The position numbers and the translations under genes were made by a program. Positions 36,674-45,390 of a stretch of DNA of 64,000 nt are shown here, piece after piece. Source of the stretch: Bacillota bacterium (GTDB lineage: Bacteria; Bacillota; DTU030; DUMP01). The number at the start of each line of letters is the position of its first letter. Positions within the stretch are counted from its first letter, which is position 1. The stretch spans positions 145,967 through 209,966 of the forward strand of contig JASKKP010000001.1 of assembly GCA_030154105.1 (NCBI GenBank), in the 5' to 3' direction. The notes beneath the pieces are model-generated. The model was not told the DNA's origin. It saw only the letters and a list, made by a program, of their open reading frames with translations, and searched no databases.

Positions 36674-37807
36674 TTATCGGATCGCTGCCCGGATGTCTTC
36701 TTTTAGATCCTCCACATTTTCTATGCCGACGGAAAGCCGCACCAGAGCCTTTTTTATTCCTCGCCTTTCGCGTTCCTCTTCAGGTATGGAGGCATGGGTC
36801 ATAAGAGAGGGTATGCTGATAAGGCTTTCCACCGCTCCCAGGCTTTCGGCCAGGGTTATGAGCTTCAAATTGCGTACCATCCGTTCTGCCAGTTCTTCCG
36901 ACTCGAGCTCAAAGGAGATCATGCCTCCGAATCCGCCGGCCTGACTTTTGTGAAGGTCATGGCCCGGGTGTTCCGGAAGGCCGGGGTAATAGACTTTTTT
37001 GACCTGGGGGAGGGTCTTAAGCCACCGGGCGAGTTCCTGTGCGTTCTTTTCGTGGCGTTCCATCCGGATTCCCAGCGTTTTTATACCCCTCATCAACAGC
37101 CACGAATCGAAGGGACCCAAAACGCCGCCGGTGGCGTTCTGAATGAAGTGAAGCTGCTCCGCCAACCTGCCGTCCTTCACTGCTGCCAGGCCAGCTACCA
37201 CGTCGCTGTGCCCGCCGAGATATTTCGTGGCGCTGTGGACCACGATGTCGGCCCCGAGCGTCAGCGGCTTCTGCCAATAAGGCGTCATGAAGGTGTTGTC
37301 GACGACGAGCAGAAAGTTGCGGGGTTTGCAGAATTGGGCCACGGCCCTTATATCGGTTATCCTGAGCAGGGGATTGGTAGGCGTTTCAATAAATACGGCC
37401 CGGGTATTCTTCCTGATGGCTTTTTCTATATTTGACACCTCCGAGGTATCCACGTAAGAAACCTCAAGGCCCGACCTAGAAAAGACTTTACTCAGCACCC
37501 GGTAGGTTCCGCCGTAAACGTCCTCGGAGACCACCAGGTGATCTCCAGCGGAAAAAAGAGAGAGAACTGCCGAAATGGCGGCCATTCCCGAAGAAAAGGC
37601 AAATCCCCTTACGCCTTCTTCAAGGGAAGCTACTATGTTTTCCAGAGCTTCTCTAGTCGGGTTGCCGGTTCGGGAATATTCGTATCCCTTGTGTACCCCA
37701 GGGCTTTCCTGCTTGAAAGTAGAGGTCTGATAAATGGGGTAGCTTACGGCCCCGGTCTTTATATCTACCTCGAAACCGGTATGGAGGACTTTTGTATCGG
37801 GCTTCAC
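36674..37807 (-). CDS. Cystathionine gamma-lyase / gamma-synthase family PLP enzyme (MccB/MetB-like)
   Basis: This 377-residue Cys/Met-metabolism enzyme has YEYSRTGNPTREALE, FSSGMAAISAVLSLF and VDNTFMTPYWQKPLTLGAD. The PLP lysine is in VHSATKYLGGHSDV, and the tail SLGAVESLISIPSLMTHASI is typical. Family members cleave cystathionine to cysteine or condense homoserine esters with cysteine. The gene directly upstream resembles MccA, so the pair probably performs reverse transsulfuration (homocysteine to cysteine). GTG 37807 is 8 bases after AAGGAGGAA. It is last in the corrinoid methyltransferase operon, two bases after the MccA-like stop. Confidence 0.88.
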   Translation of the reverse strand: MKPDTKVLHTGFEVDIKTGAVSYPIYQTSTFKQESPGVHKGYEYSRTGNPTREALENIVASLEEGVRGFAFSSGMAAISAVLSLFSAGDHLVVSEDVYGGTYRVLSKVFSRSGLEVSYVDTSEVSNIEKAIRKNTRAVFIETPTNPLLRITDIRAVAQFCKPRNFLLVVDNTFMTPYWQKPLTLGADIVVHSATKYLGGHSDVVAGLAAVKDGRLAEQLHFIQNATGGVLGPFDSWLLMRGIKTLGIRMERHEKNAQELARWLKTLPQVKKVYYPGLPEHPGHDLHKSQAGGFGGMISFELESEELAERMVRNLKLITLAESLGAVESLISIPSLMTHASIPEEERERRGIKKALVRLSVGIENVEDLKEDIRAAIR

Positions 37808-37809
37808 GG

Positions 37810-38739
37810 TTAAATTCCTCCTTGGTAAATTTTCTTGCTCAAGTACCTTTCGCTGCCGTCGGGAAAGATGGTCACGATGCTGGCCGGACCTTTGATTCTT
37901 TTGGCGATCTGATAGGCTGCAAAAAAGGCCGCTCCCGAGGAACTGCCCACCAGCACCCCTTCCCTCCGGGCAAGTTCCTTGACCATTAAAAAGGCATCTT
38001 CGTCCCTGACGGTGACCACTTCATCGATTAAGCCCACGTCCAGGGTTTTCGGTATAAATTCCACACCGATTCCCTCGGTCTTATGCGGTCCTTTCGGACC
38101 TCCGCCGAGGATCGATCCCTCCGGCTCTACGGCTACGGCTTTTACCGCCGAATTTTTCTCCTTAAGGTAGCGGGCTACGCCGGAAAAGGTGCCGCCGCTT
38201 CCCACCCCGGCCACGAAATAGTCTATCTTCCCTCTAAGCTGCTCGTAAATTTCCGGGCCGGTGGTACTGTAGTGGGCCAGGGGGTTAGCCCGGTTTTCGA
38301 ATTGGTTCGGTATATAGGCTCCATCTATTTGCCGGGCAAGTTCCAGGGCTTTCTCAATGGCGCCCTCCATGCCTGCCTCAGTAGGGGTGTGAACGATTTC
38401 CGCACCTAAAGCCTTCATGAGCTCTTGTTTTTCTACCGAGAATTTTTGGGGCACCACTAATACAACCCTGTACCCCTTGCCCAGGGCGGCCATAGCCAGA
38501 CCTATACCGGTGTTGCCGGCCGTAGGTTCTATTATCGTACCTCCAGGTTTTAAGAGCCCGGCTCTTTCGGCTTCTTCCAGCATGAAAATCCCTATTCTGT
38601 CCTTTACACTGCCCCCCGGGTTAAAATACTCCAGCTTGGCGTACACGTTGACCCCTTCCGGCATAGGAAAACGGGTTATTTTCAATATTGGAGTATTGCC
38701 TATGAGCTCTTTGATATCATCGACTACCGGTCCGGGCAT
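37810..38739 (-). CDS. Cysteine synthase / O-acetylserine-dependent cystathionine beta-synthase (MccA-like)
   Basis: This 309-residue fold-type II PLP enzyme has the PLP lysine in NPGGSVKDRIG, the phosphate-binding region [15 protein letters not shown], and VAGVGSGGTFSGVARYL. Together with the MccB-like gene it resembles the Bacillus mccA-mccB pair. There, MccA joins O-acetylserine and homocysteine to cystathionine. A plain O-acetylserine sulfhydrylase role remains possible. ATG 38739 follows AGGAGGCAAGGAAA. It is clearly distinct from the second paralogue at 44362-45288, which is under cysteine T-box control. Confidence 0.87.
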   Translation of the reverse strand: MPGPVVDDIKELIGNTPILKITRFPMPEGVNVYAKLEYFNPGGSVKDRIGIFMLEEAERAGLLKPGGTIIEPTAGNTGIGLAMAALGKGYRVVLVVPQKFSVEKQELMKALGAEIVHTPTEAGMEGAIEKALELARQIDGAYIPNQFENRANPLAHYSTTGPEIYEQLRGKIDYFVAGVGSGGTFSGVARYLKEKNSAVKAVAVEPEGSILGGGPKGPHKTEGIGVEFIPKTLDVGLIDEVVTVRDEDAFLMVKELARREGVLVGSSSGAAFFAAYQIAKRIKGPASIVTIFPDGSERYLSKKIYQGGI

Positions 38740-38761
38740 TTTCCTTGCCTCCTTTGTCGTC

Positions 38762-39781
38762 CTATTTCGTGGCGAGCCCGTGGCCGACATCTAAGAATGT
38801 CTTTATATTTTCAAGAGGTGTATCCGGCGATATTTCGCAGCCGGGCATCAACAGAAACCTGCGGTTACCGGCTTTCTCCATACACTCTAGGGCCTTCCTT
38901 TCTACTTCCTCCCTGCTGCCGTATTCCATCACTTGCGACGGGTCCACGTTGCCGGCAAGGCAAATCCTTTGGCCTAAAATTTCTCCGGCTTTTTCCAAGT
39001 CCACCTTGTGGTCGACCGACATTATGTCCGGCTCGATTTCCCTGATCAGATCAAGGCGATCAGCGGTATCCCCGCAGATGTGGAGTAGGACCGGGGTTCC
39101 AAGCCTCTTGATCTCCGCCACAATCTTTTTGAGGTATGGGTAAACGTACCTTTCGAAGTGTTTCCGGGATATGAGGTCGCCGGAAGCCACGGGGTCTGAA
39201 ACATAGATCATCTCCGCGCCGCTTTCTACAAACGGGAGCCCGTACGCCAAGAATATTTCCGTAGATATTTCCAAGAGCTCGAACACAAATCTTTCATCCC
39301 TGTACAAAAGTCTCATGAAATTTTCAGAACCCACCATCTGGGCAGCCTGAGTGAAAGGCGCCCTGATATTTACCGCCACCATTGCTCTGTCCCTTAAGAT
39401 CCGCTTTAATTCGACGGACGCCTGCCGGAGCTGATTCACCCTCGCATCACTGGCTATTTTCTTAAGGTCCAGCTCCTTGAGATCATCCCTGTCCTCTACC
39501 AGAGGCGCTTCGGCAAAAGGTGCCCCCTTTTCGGGGAATTCAAACCTGCCCCCCAGGACCATCAGAGGCACGCTGGTGAGGCCCGCCAGAAAGAAGAATA
39601 TATCCGAATCGATATTTTGCGCTTCTTCGGCGACGACGGGCAACAGCCCTTCAGGATCTTCCAGCAAGCTCTTGATGCCGTACCCTCTACGGTTTAAGGC
39701 CCAGAACTCGGTGGCGAAAACGGAACAGGCCCGAACCCGGGCGCCCTTTAGCAGCTTTAAGACCCGCTGTCTTCCTTCCAT
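38762..39781 (-). CDS. URO-D superfamily methyltransferase (MtaA/CmuA-like), copy C
   Basis: This 339-residue protein of the uroporphyrinogen decarboxylase superfamily has the zinc-thiolate pattern HxC...C of methylcorrinoid methyltransferases. LLHICGD lies near residue 240 and LMPGCEIS near residue 315. Such enzymes move methyl groups between corrinoid proteins and thiol or folate acceptors. There are no heme-synthesis genes nearby, which argues against true HemE. It overlaps the RACE gene by 25 bases and precedes the MccA-like gene. Acceptor and donor are unknown; homocysteine or coenzyme-like thiols are candidates by context. Confidence 0.82.
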   Translation of the reverse strand: MEGRQRVLKLLKGARVRACSVFATEFWALNRRGYGIKSLLEDPEGLLPVVAEEAQNIDSDIFFFLAGLTSVPLMVLGGRFEFPEKGAPFAEAPLVEDRDDLKELDLKKIASDARVNQLRQASVELKRILRDRAMVAVNIRAPFTQAAQMVGSENFMRLLYRDERFVFELLEISTEIFLAYGLPFVESGAEMIYVSDPVASGDLISRKHFERYVYPYLKKIVAEIKRLGTPVLLHICGDTADRLDLIREIEPDIMSVDHKVDLEKAGEILGQRICLAGNVDPSQVMEYGSREEVERKALECMEKAGNRRFLLMPGCEISPDTPLENIKTFLDVGHGLATK

Positions 39782-41601
39782 GGCCGATCTCCTTCCGGAA
39801 ATCTCAAACTTCTTGCAAACAGGCCGTCAAAACCTTCCAGCGTGGAAAGCTCCAGGTACCTCACCCTGCTGGCAATATTCTCGGCTTCTTTTCTCTTGGC
39901 TCCGGAAAACAGGCAGAGCGTGGCCCCGGCTATAGAAGTGTTTCCTGCGAACGTGAGGCGTTCCGTCCATTCCCCGGCTATCATGCCTATCCGCGAGAGG
40001 CTTTCGGGGCGCAGGTGTGCACCAAAAGCTCCTGCCACGTAGACCCGGCGTACGTCCTTCAGGGAAATTCCTTTTTTCTCGAGCAACGCCCTTATGCCGG
40101 CCCAGATGGCCCCTTTCGCCAGCTGCACCTGGCGGATGTCCCGGGAGGTGATGAAAACATCGTCCTGCGGTTCATGACCGTAAGCGATGACGAAAGCGGT
40201 TGATCCTTCTTTTTCAACCAGGCGGGCCGCCAGGTTCGGACCGGCGATTTGCTGCGCTTTAGCTGGGGATACCATTTTGCCGCTGGGCTCCACAAAACCG
40301 ATTTTCAACAGTTCCGCCACCAGGTCTACTATGCCGCTGCCGCATACCCCTTTAGGCTTGTCATCGCCGATCGTCCTGATAAACACATCTTCGCCTATTC
40401 TAACCTCTTCGACGGCGCCGTCGGCCGCCTTCATCCCGCAGCTGATGTTACCACCTTCCAGGGCAGGTCCTGCGGCGCATGAACAGGCTACCATTTCGCG
40501 GCCGTCAAAGAGCACTATCTCCCCGTTGGTACCGATGTCCACGAGCAGGGCGGCTCCATCTTCCTCGTAGATCTGACTGGCGAGAATCCCGGCCACTATA
40601 TCTCCACCAACATACCCGGAAATTGCGGGCAGGCAGTAAATCCTGCCGAAGGGAGAGATCCAGATCCCCAGGTCGAAAGCTTTGACGTCAATACCTCCGG
40701 CCAGAACCGGGGTATAGGGGGCAGAACCTATGGATTCGGGATTTATGCCCAGGAACAAGTGGGTCATAGTAGTATTGGCGGCCACCGCCATTTCGTAGAT
40801 GTCTTTTTTATCGATTCCTGTCTTTTGGGCGGCTTTTTCGAGCAGGCTGTTTACGCAGTCTACTATCGATTTTTGCAGCTCGGCCAGAAACGGCTCTCCC
40901 TTTTGCGCGTGGGAAATGCGGGACAGTACATCCTGGCCGAATTCTTTCTGGGGGTTTAAGGCGGAAACTACAGCTTCTTCCTTTCCGCTTAACATATTGA
41001 CCAAAGACAGAACGACCGTCGTCGTACCTATGTCGAGGGCGGCTCCATATAATTTCCCGGTTGTATCGCCCTCCTCAATGCCGACTATCCGCTCGTTTCT
41101 GATTACCGCGGTGCCTTCTTCGGGCAGCCCCCTGGCTATGGAGCGAAGTATTTCCGGCCTGCAATTTTGGTCCAAGGGGCGGCCAACGGCCAGCGTAAGT
41201 TGCTCCTCTAAAGACCGGGCGTTCGCTGCATTCCTCAGGAAAAAGCGCCGTTTTTTTACCGGCGGAGCGATGGTCAAGCCGCCCATGATGCCCCGTTCCA
41301 GCACCCTGGCCCCTTCGTCTTTGAACAGGACTTCCACTTCCACATCGGAGGCCACCTGATAAAGGCAGGCCAAACGAACGCCTTCTTTTAATTCTCGCGC
41401 CGGTATGAGCTTTATCTCTTCCTCTTTGGGAGGATGGGCTCGGGATGTTATTTTCACCCTGCATTTCCCGCAGGTGCCGCAGCCTCCGCAGGGAGAATCC
41501 ATTTTTATTCCGGCTCTTCGCAGCACTTCTTTCAAGTTTTCTCCGGCCCGGGCTTTTATTATCCTGCCGTCGGGTTTTAGAGTTATCGAGACTTCAGGCA
41601 T
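39757..41601 (-). CDS. Reductive activator of corrinoid proteins (RACE), 2Fe-2S plus DUF4445 ASKHA domain
   Basis: This 614-residue protein is a RACE/RamA-like factor that reduces inactive Co(II) corrinoid to Co(I) using ATP. Residues 1-95 form a 2Fe-2S ferredoxin domain with CGGCGTCGKCRV and a later Cys in LACLYQVA. A linker follows, then an ASKHA ATPase-type domain from about residue 190 (GAALDIGTTTVVLSLV, LVDIGTNGEIVLF, VCGSGIVDLVAELL). ATG 41601 has GGGAGGGAGAAA upstream; upstream codons extend into the previous gene. It overlaps the upstream gene by 8 bases. Its presence shows the corrinoid protein is redox-sensitive and used catalytically. Confidence 0.93.
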   Translation of the reverse strand: MPEVSITLKPDGRIIKARAGENLKEVLRRAGIKMDSPCGGCGTCGKCRVKITSRAHPPKEEEIKLIPARELKEGVRLACLYQVASDVEVEVLFKDEGARVLERGIMGGLTIAPPVKKRRFFLRNAANARSLEEQLTLAVGRPLDQNCRPEILRSIARGLPEEGTAVIRNERIVGIEEGDTTGKLYGAALDIGTTTVVLSLVNMLSGKEEAVVSALNPQKEFGQDVLSRISHAQKGEPFLAELQKSIVDCVNSLLEKAAQKTGIDKKDIYEMAVAANTTMTHLFLGINPESIGSAPYTPVLAGGIDVKAFDLGIWISPFGRIYCLPAISGYVGGDIVAGILASQIYEEDGAALLVDIGTNGEIVLFDGREMVACSCAAGPALEGGNISCGMKAADGAVEEVRIGEDVFIRTIGDDKPKGVCGSGIVDLVAELLKIGFVEPSGKMVSPAKAQQIAGPNLAARLVEKEGSTAFVIAYGHEPQDDVFITSRDIRQVQLAKGAIWAGIRALLEKKGISLKDVRRVYVAGAFGAHLRPESLSRIGMIAGEWTERLTFAGNTSIAGATLCLFSGAKRKEAENIASRVRYLELSTLEGFDGLFARSLRFPEGDRPWKEDSGS

Positions 41602-42457
41602 TTTCTCCCTCCCAATACTGGTGAAAATACCGATAGAGGGCAACCAAGTTTTCGATAGAATCCGGCGTAAAACCGCCGTCGCTGGAGAATATATAACCGC
41701 TTCCGGCAAAAAGTTCCATGACAAAGCGCATATCGGCCCGCAAAGCTCCATTGCCTTGGCCGTCAAAATGGAGATTAAAATTGCCCATAAAAGCGGCTTG
41801 GCCGGCGATAAGCCGTTTTATATCCTTTAAGGCTTCGTAATCCAAGCCGTCAAATCCGTGAAGGACGTCTACCTTAAGGGCCAGCAAATCCGGCAGGATG
41901 GGCTTTATGAATCCGTCCGAGTGAAAGAAGGCCGGTTTCCCTAGCTGGTGTATGATGTCAACCAGCTCTTTGAGTTCGGGAAATAGAAATTCCCTTAAGG
42001 CTTTCGGTGAAAACAAAGGTCCGTTTTTTCCCGCCAGATCATCCAGAATAAAGATCCCGTCCACCTCAAATTGCGCCAGCTGCTCTAAAAGGGATTCGCG
42101 CCTTTTTCTTATCTGCCCCAGGACCCGACGGTACTTTTCCGGCTCCTTTTTAATCATCCGGGCGGCCACTTCCAGGGTGAGTTCCGTAAGGCTCTGCCAG
42201 AATATACCTGGAAGGGCTGCAAGTACGAAGTAATCCGTATACATTAGAAAGTACCTCAGTTCATCCAACGCTGAGGATAAACCGTCATTTCCCGGCAAAT
42301 CAGGGTTTAAATGTACCACGACCAGGTCGGCCCCGAGGGCCCGGAGCAATCTCGCTTTGTCTTCGAGAGATAAACCTAAAAGCGCCATCTCACCACAGGG
42401 GGGCCTGTCTAAAATCTTCCTTTCCAGTGCGGCCCTTACCCTGTCTTTTTTCTTCAC
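41594..42457 (-). CDS. URO-D superfamily protein lacking zinc-ligand cysteines, copy B
   Basis: This 287-residue protein is related to uroporphyrinogen decarboxylase-type methyltransferases. Where active copies have HxCG, this one reads FFHSDGF, and the second site reads SSDGGF. The sequence has only one cysteine, near the N-terminus (RPPCGEMA), and none at the zinc positions. It may therefore be a substrate-specific MT1 component that does not need zinc-thiolate chemistry, a structural partner or a degenerate copy. GTG 42457 has GAGAGGGG upstream and lies inside copy A. Position between the two canonical partners and RACE implies a role in the same pathway. Confidence 0.75.
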   Translation of the reverse strand: MKKKDRVRAALERKILDRPPCGEMALLGLSLEDKARLLRALGADLVVVHLNPDLPGNDGLSSALDELRYFLMYTDYFVLAALPGIFWQSLTELTLEVAARMIKKEPEKYRRVLGQIRKRRESLLEQLAQFEVDGIFILDDLAGKNGPLFSPKALREFLFPELKELVDIIHQLGKPAFFHSDGFIKPILPDLLALKVDVLHGFDGLDYEALKDIKRLIAGQAAFMGNFNLHFDGQGNGALRADMRFVMELFAGSGYIFSSDGGFTPDSIENLVALYRYFHQYWEGENA

Positions 42458-43478
42458 TCGGCCCCTCTCCCTTCGCCGCTCGAACCATGGCCCGGATGTT
42501 TGCTACAGGCGTCCTCGGGCCTATGCCACAGGCAGGGGCTAAAATGCCGGCGCCTTGCTTGATGGAAGTCATTGCCGCTACCGCCACCTTTTCCGGAGTT
42601 CCTTTTTCCAGCAGATAGGAGCTCACGTTGCCCATAACGACCTTTCCGGGCAGGCTTTCCTTCACCTCGCGCAGGCTCGTAACGGCGTCGATGCTGAGGA
42701 CGGGTGATTTCAATTTGCTGAGCTCGGCCAGCACCGGCCCAAGCCTACCGCAGATGTGTACCATGGCATACCCAGAAGAGGCCTCTACCGCCTCCGTTAT
42801 TTTGTTGATATACGGTACGACTACTTCCGAAAAGGCCCTTGGTCCCAAGATCTCGCCGGTACCGCTGGGATCGGCTATATTAATTACATCCGCTCCGGCC
42901 CTCAGCATGGCTCCGGCAAAGAATATTAGGTTGTCGGTGACAAAATCGAGGAACCTCAAAGCAATCTCCGGCTTTCGCCTAAGGGCCTTGTAGAATTCCA
43001 TAGGCTCGATAAGGGAAGTGGCGAGACTTATAGGCCCGGTGATATTCCCAATAACCGGGGTCTCGGGGCAGCTTCCTTTCAATATCCGTACCGCTTCCAG
43101 CACGGTGGAAACCCGGTAGTGTTCTTCGGTTATTGACGGCAGGTTTTCCCAATCCTCAATTCTTTTCAACGGGTATTCCACTATCCGCGGCTCGGTAGAT
43201 TCGGTGCCCAGGAAGACTTTGGCGCCGAGGGCCTCGGCCTCTACCGTCATGCAGAAGGGCACGCCCACATTTTCGATTTCCCCGAGGTGCTTCACGCCCA
43301 GAGAAAGCATGGCCATTTCTTTCGGGTCGATATGGGCCTGCGGCCACCTGTGCCCTGTGGCCATCATCACCTCCAGGACCGCCATATTCATCATACCCCC
43401 GGGGCATATCGCAGGCACCCGGTCTACCGGCCTGCCTTCCAGCACGCTTATGAGCCTCGTCTTTTCGCTGACCGTCAT
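42390..43478 (-). CDS. URO-D superfamily methyltransferase (MtaA/MtbA-like), copy A
   Basis: This protein of 362 residues shows the methylcorrinoid methyltransferase pattern, with zinc ligands in MVHICGRLGP and LAPACGIGPRTPVANI. The N-terminus EKTRLISVLEGRPVDRVP and the PVIGNITGPISLATSLI strand are typical of the MtaA/MtbA group. ATG 43478 follows AAGGAGGAGGACG and overlaps the corrinoid-protein stop by four bases, so the two are translationally coupled and likely partners. Its 3' end overlaps copy B by 68 bases, with a basic tail that may be dispensable. Confidence 0.85.
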   Translation of the reverse strand: MTVSEKTRLISVLEGRPVDRVPAICPGGMMNMAVLEVMMATGHRWPQAHIDPKEMAMLSLGVKHLGEIENVGVPFCMTVEAEALGAKVFLGTESTEPRIVEYPLKRIEDWENLPSITEEHYRVSTVLEAVRILKGSCPETPVIGNITGPISLATSLIEPMEFYKALRRKPEIALRFLDFVTDNLIFFAGAMLRAGADVINIADPSGTGEILGPRAFSEVVVPYINKITEAVEASSGYAMVHICGRLGPVLAELSKLKSPVLSIDAVTSLREVKESLPGKVVMGNVSSYLLEKGTPEKVAVAAMTSIKQGAGILAPACGIGPRTPVANIRAMVRAAKGEGPSEEKRQGKGRTGKEDFRQAPLW

Positions 43479-44152
43479 CGTCCTCCTCCTTGCGACGCCT
43501 TGGCCTGTGTTATTCCGAGCATTTCTTTGGCGACCCTCACGGCGCGGGCGGCATTTTCGCCGTATCCGTCGGCACCTATGGAACTGGCAAAGCTCGGGGA
43601 TATAGGTGCGCCGCCAACCAGAACCTTTACCCTTCCCCTTAAGTTTTCTTTTTCCAGCAGATCGATGACCTTTTTCATCTCTCCCATGGTGGTCGTCATG
43701 AGGGTAGAAAGGCACAGCAAGTCGGCATTAACTTCCCTGACCTTCTCGACAAAAGCCTTGGCCGGCACATTCCTGCCCAGGTCATGCACGGAAAAACCCG
43801 ACGCTTCGAGCATTACCTTCACCAGGTTTTTCCCTATGTCATGGGTGTCCCCTTCTACCACCCCGATCACGACCGACCCAAGGTAGAGATTTTCCTCTCT
43901 TTCGATATGCGGGGTCACCACACTGAGCCCCGCGTACATGGCATCCGAGCAGAGCAGCAGTTCCGGCACGAAATACTCGTTTTCTTCAAAAAGCTTACCG
44001 GCCTGGTTCATGCCGGCTACTAGACCTTCGTTGATTATCACCAGCGGATCGATGCCGGCCGCCAGCGCTTCTTGTGTGCGTTCTGCTGTAGCTTCTTCGT
44101 CCATGGAGAGAACGCTGTTGGCAATGGCTTTTAACAATCCTTCAAATTCCAA
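43475..44152 (-). CDS. Corrinoid-binding methyltransferase protein (MtaC/MtbC/OdmC-like)
   Basis: This 225-residue protein carries the methyl group on a bound corrinoid. An N-terminal four-helix cap (residues 1-85) precedes a B12-binding Rossmann domain. The lower cobalt ligand histidine is in EGDTHDIGKNL, followed by STLMTTTMGEM and the SIGADGYGENA end, matching DxHxxG...SxL...GG. TTG 44152 is chosen, about 7 bases after GAGGGG; ATG further upstream would add a non-conserved hydrophobic piece. It is the first gene of the operon and lies below a pair of palindromic sites. No MtaB- or MttB-type substrate methyltransferase is nearby. Confidence 0.92.
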   Translation of the reverse strand: MEFEGLLKAIANSVLSMDEEATAERTQEALAAGIDPLVIINEGLVAGMNQAGKLFEENEYFVPELLLCSDAMYAGLSVVTPHIEREENLYLGSVVIGVVEGDTHDIGKNLVKVMLEASGFSVHDLGRNVPAKAFVEKVREVNADLLCLSTLMTTTMGEMKKVIDLLEKENLRGRVKVLVGGAPISPSFASSIGADGYGENAARAVRVAKEMLGITQAKASQGGGR

Positions 44153-44236
44153 AGGAGAACCCCCTCTTAATTCCAAGTATTTCAATATGAATAATAGGGT
44201 TATGGCGCGGAACATAGGTCGGGTCGTGGGCGTGGG

Positions 44237-44330
44237 GGTGACATTGTCACCCTGAAGCTCGTCTGAGAAAATACCACCTATGAGCGTGCCGGTGACATAT
44301 CAAAGACTAGTTTCGGGTGACAAAGTCACT
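44237..44330. promoter_or_regulatory. Pair of palindromic operator-like sites upstream of the corrinoid operon
   Basis: GGTGACATTGTCACC (44237-44251) and GGTGACAAAGTCACT (44316-44330) share a GTGAC-N3-GTCAC palindrome, with a half-site GGTGACAT at 44291. They lie 85-180 bases before the corrinoid-protein start in a gap with no other recognised feature. No regulator gene is adjacent, and no clear promoter was found between them. Confidence 0.6.
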
Positions 44331-44361
44331 GACGCCCTATAGGGATGAAGGTACGTTGCGC

Positions 44362-45288
44362 CTACACGTCGGCGAAAAGCGGAGTGGAGAGATACCGCTC
44401 CCCTGTATCTGGGAAGATGGCCACGATTAGCTTCCCCTTGTTCTCCGGCCGGGCGGCGAGCTTGGCGGCCGCCCAAGCGGCGGCGCCGGCCGAGATCCCG
44501 GTGAGGATGCCCTCTTCCCGGGCCAAGCGGCGGGCCATGGCGAAAGCGTCTTCGTCGGTGACGGGGATGATTTCGTCCAGAATGTCTCGGTTTAGCACCT
44601 TAGGCACGAATCCGGCGCCGATTCCTTGAATTCCATGCCTGCCTGGCGCGCCGCCGGAGAGAACGGGGGAGGCGGCCGGCTCGACGGCCACCGCCCGGAA
44701 ACCGGGTTTACGCGCCTTGATTACCTCGGCGATTCCGGTGATGGTGCCGCCTGTGCCCACTCCGGCGACGACAATGTCGACTTTACCGTCGGTATCCTGC
44801 CAGATCTCCTCCGCCGTGGTTTCTCGATGGGCGGCCGGGTTGGCGGCGTTTTCAAATTGCTGGGGAATGAAATACCGCGGGTCTTCGGCGGCCAGCTGCT
44901 GGGCGCGGGCAACGGCGCCTTTCATTCCCTCGTCGCCGGGCGTGAGGACGAGCTCGGCGCCCAAAGCCTTTAGGATTTGTTGCCGCTCGCGACTCATGGT
45001 CTCGGGCATCACCAAGACGCAGCGTATTCCGCGCGCGGCGCAGGCGAAGGCCAGCCCGATGCCGGTGTTGCCGCTGGTAGGTTCAACTACCACCGAGTCG
45101 GGGCCTAGTCTCCCGGCGCGAGCCGCCTCGTCTAACATGCGGACGGCGATGCGGTCCTTTACGCTCCCCAGCGGGTTGAAGAATTCGAGCTTAGCCGCAA
45201 CTGTAGCCCCGTCGGGCGGCACTACCCTCCTAAGGCGCACAAGCGGCGTTCGGCCGACAAGCTGGGTTATATCATCGGCAATCTTCAT
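44362..45288 (-). CDS. cysK: Cysteine synthase (O-acetylserine sulfhydrylase)
   Basis: CysK makes cysteine from O-acetylserine and sulfide. The 308-residue PLP enzyme has [10 protein letters not shown], the PLP lysine in [45 protein letters not shown] and the C-terminal [14 protein letters not shown]. It lies 102 bases downstream of cysE, and the two are probably transcribed together from the cysteine T-box leader. It is about half identical by eye to the MccA-like paralogue at 37810. ATG follows GGAGAACTGATA. Confidence 0.94.
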   Translation of the reverse strand: MKIADDITQLVGRTPLVRLRRVVPPDGATVAAKLEFFNPLGSVKDRIAVRMLDEAARAGRLGPDSVVVEPTSGNTGIGLAFACAARGIRCVLVMPETMSRERQQILKALGAELVLTPGDEGMKGAVARAQQLAAEDPRYFIPQQFENAANPAAHRETTAEEIWQDTDGKVDIVVAGVGTGGTITGIAEVIKARKPGFRAVAVEPAASPVLSGGAPGRHGIQGIGAGFVPKVLNRDILDEIIPVTDEDAFAMARRLAREEGILTGISAGAAAWAAAKLAARPENKGKLIVAIFPDTGERYLSTPLFADV

Positions 45289-45390
45289 TATCAGTTCTCC
45301 TTCCCGAAATGGTTTTGTTCAGGCCCGTTCCGGATTCATTCCTCCTGTCCGTCTCATGCGGAAGGGGAAAATGCCGGGGCCGGTGAGGGC

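Noticed and set aside
38762-43478. hemE (uroporphyrinogen decarboxylase) for the URO-D proteins
   Set aside because: No heme genes are nearby, two copies have the HxC...C zinc pattern of methyltransferases, and a corrinoid protein and RACE activator are in the same operon.
44285-44300. Sigma-54 promoter on the minus strand before the corrinoid operon
   Set aside because: GGCAC is present but the matching GC element at the right spacing is not.
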